Shown here piece after piece: positions 62,910 through 64,000 of a stretch of 64,000 bases of DNA (positions are counted from its first letter, which is position 1; each line of letters begins with the position of its first letter). The position numbers were made by a program, and so were the translations under genes. The notes beneath the pieces were generated by a model. The model worked only from the letters and a program-made list of their open reading frames with translations. It was not told where the DNA came from and made no database searches. The stretch comes from Aerococcus urinaehominis (GTDB lineage: Bacteria > Bacillota > Bacilli > Lactobacillales > Aerococcaceae). Location of the stretch: assembly GCF_001543245.1 (NCBI RefSeq), contig NZ_CP014163.1, positions 868,001 to 932,000 of the forward strand, given 5' to 3'.

Positions 62910-64000
62910 TTACAGTTCTGAACCTTCAGCATCAGCCAATGGTTCGACGGTTTCGAGCACATTATCATAGTTTGATAAGGACATATCACCAATTTTCTTA
63001 GGTTCCATATGGCGGTAACGTGCCATACCAGTACCTGCTGGGATAATCTTACCAATAATAACATTTTCTTTAAGGCCTAATAACTCATCACGCTTACCGC
63101 GAATAGCAGCATCAGTCAATACCTTAGTGGTTTCCTGGAAGGAAGCTGCTGACAAGAAACTATTAGTTTCTAGAGCGGCCTTAGTAATACCCAGAAGAAC
63201 TGGACGTGCAGTAGCTGGAATTTCACCTGATTTAAGGACTTCCCGGTTGGCATCAGTAAAATCACCAATATCCATTAGAGTACCCGGCAAGAGTTCTGTC
63301 GCACCAGGATCTAAGACCCTAACTTTACGTAGCATTTGTCTTACCATAACCTCGACGTGCTTGTCATTAATGTCTACCCCTTGCATCCGATATACCTTTT
63401 GTACTTCAGACAGCATATATTTCTGAACAGATAGGGTATCAGTAATTTCTAGTAGTTCCTTAGGATCAATCGAACCTTCAGTGATTTGACCACCGCGCTC
63501 GATAGTATCACCTTCTGCCACCTTCATCCGGGCTGTATAAGGCACCTTGTACTCACGGGTATCAGTAATTCCTTTAACAGTAACAGACTTGCTACGGTCA
63601 GCTGCATTTTCGTCAATTGAGACAACTTCGCCGGTTACCTCAGAAATAATTGCCTTACCTTTAGGATTACGAGCTTCCACAATTTCTTGGATACGCGGCA
63701 AACCTTGAGTAATATCGTCCCCGGCTACCCCACCAGTATGGAAGGTCCGCATGGTTAACTGGGTACCAGGCTCACCAATTGATTGGGCAGCGATAGTACC
63801 AACCGCCTCACCAACTTCAACCTCTTGATTGGTTGCGAGATCACGACCATAACAGTACTTACATACACCATGGCGGGTATTACATGTAAAGGCAGACCGG
63901 ATGGTTACCTCTTCCACGCCAGCATCCGCAATGGCTTTAGCAGTTGCTTCATTAATCATCTCATTAGCGTTAACTAATAATTCTCCAGTTTCTGGATGAC
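62910..64000 (-). CDS. rpoC: RNA polymerase beta' subunit, C-terminal part (partial)
   Basis: The reading frame stays open through base 64000; at least 363 C-terminal residues are present. [16 protein letters not shown] supplies the second zinc-binding Cys cluster, and [32 protein letters not shown] is the universally conserved trigger-loop region. [42 protein letters not shown] is the C-terminal clamp motif. The C-terminus is [24 protein letters not shown]. The stop is followed by a long 3' UTR containing repeat B and the terminator. Confidence 0.99.
   Translation of the reverse strand, partial: HPETGELLVNANEMINEATAKAIADAGVEEVTIRSAFTCNTRHGVCKYCYGRDLATNQEVEVGEAVGTIAAQSIGEPGTQLTMRTFHTGGVAGDDITQGLPRIQEIVEARNPKGKAIISEVTGEVVSIDENAADRSKSVTVKGITDTREYKVPYTARMKVAEGDTIERGGQITEGSIDPKELLEITDTLSVQKYMLSEVQKVYRMQGVDINDKHVEVMVRQMLRKVRVLDPGATELLPGTLMDIGDFTDANREVLKSGEIPATARPVLLGITKAALETNSFLSAASFQETTKVLTDAAIRGKRDELLGLKENVIIGKIIPAGTGMARYRHMEPKKIGDMSLSNYDNVLETVEPLADAEGSEL

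Noticed and set aside
62858-63064. Minus-strand 68-codon frame at the rpoC 3' end
   Set aside because: It overlaps the rpoC C-terminus in another frame and the 3' UTR, with no SD.

Overview
The window is ordinary core chromosome from a low-to-mid GC Gram-positive of the order Lactobacillales. An Aerococcaceae-like organism is my best guess (inference), from the Firmicutes-style 16S leader, the RpoE delta subunit, CtsR-ClpC without McsAB, LipL, an Enterococcus-type ntp V-ATPase and type B L31. I see no prophage, insertion sequence, CRISPR array or defence island. About three quarters of the genes lie on the minus strand, as do the 16S rRNA entering at the left edge and rpoC leaving at the right edge.

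Layout. 1-489: 5' end of a 16S gene (minus) with its leader and three tandem promoters. 490-7323: housekeeping singletons (hot-dog thioesterase, tRNA-type O-methyltransferase, CNNM/CorC membrane protein, GH3 glycosidase, GNAT, MBL hydrolase, UPF0316). 7393-14340: acpS, cshA, murF and ddl for the cell envelope, a conserved gene split by one in-frame TGA, a lone SUKH protein, comEB and rpmE2. 14494-19591: ybaK, a quinone oxidoreductase, murA, fba, rpoE and a DUF1934 gene. 19688-25306: lipL, a YwfO-like HD hydrolase, an aminotransferase, a DUF1129 protein and an FAD oxidoreductase. 25451-35342: mscL, a YdcF-like protein, then the replication/repair cluster rsmI-yazA-trmN6-yabA and holB-tmk-recR-ebfC-dnaX, with a GNAT gene where yaaT normally sits. 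35459-38380: anaerobic ribonucleotide reductase nrdDG behind NrdR-like boxes. 38442-43406: recQ, an M-box controlled mgtE, and metY. 43503-44149: SRP RNA and a 54-codon membrane peptide gene. 44155-52706: V-ATPase operon ntpFIKECGABD. 52783-60303: tadA, nagB, psuG, clpC-ctsR, an alpha/beta hydrolase and nth. 60386-61070: seven-tRNA operon. 61195-62850: two related imperfect repeats flanking a Ser/Gln-rich lipoprotein gene and a prepilin peptidase gene. 62910-64000: C-terminal end of rpoC.

Regulation visible in the sequence includes an M-box with a Shine-Dalgarno-sequestering platform, a CtsR operator at the ctsR start site, paired NrdR-like boxes around the nrdD -10, and many extended -10 (TGnTATAMT) promoters. 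The rRNA and tRNA operons share one promoter module: TTGAC(A/T), a 17-bp spacer ending in TGA, then the -10. I found no clearly undescribed multi-gene system. The best leads are the TGA-split gene, the repeat pair, the translational M-box, the rebuilt dnaX-rsmI neighbourhood, and a strong excess of GCTAGC and GACCAGG.
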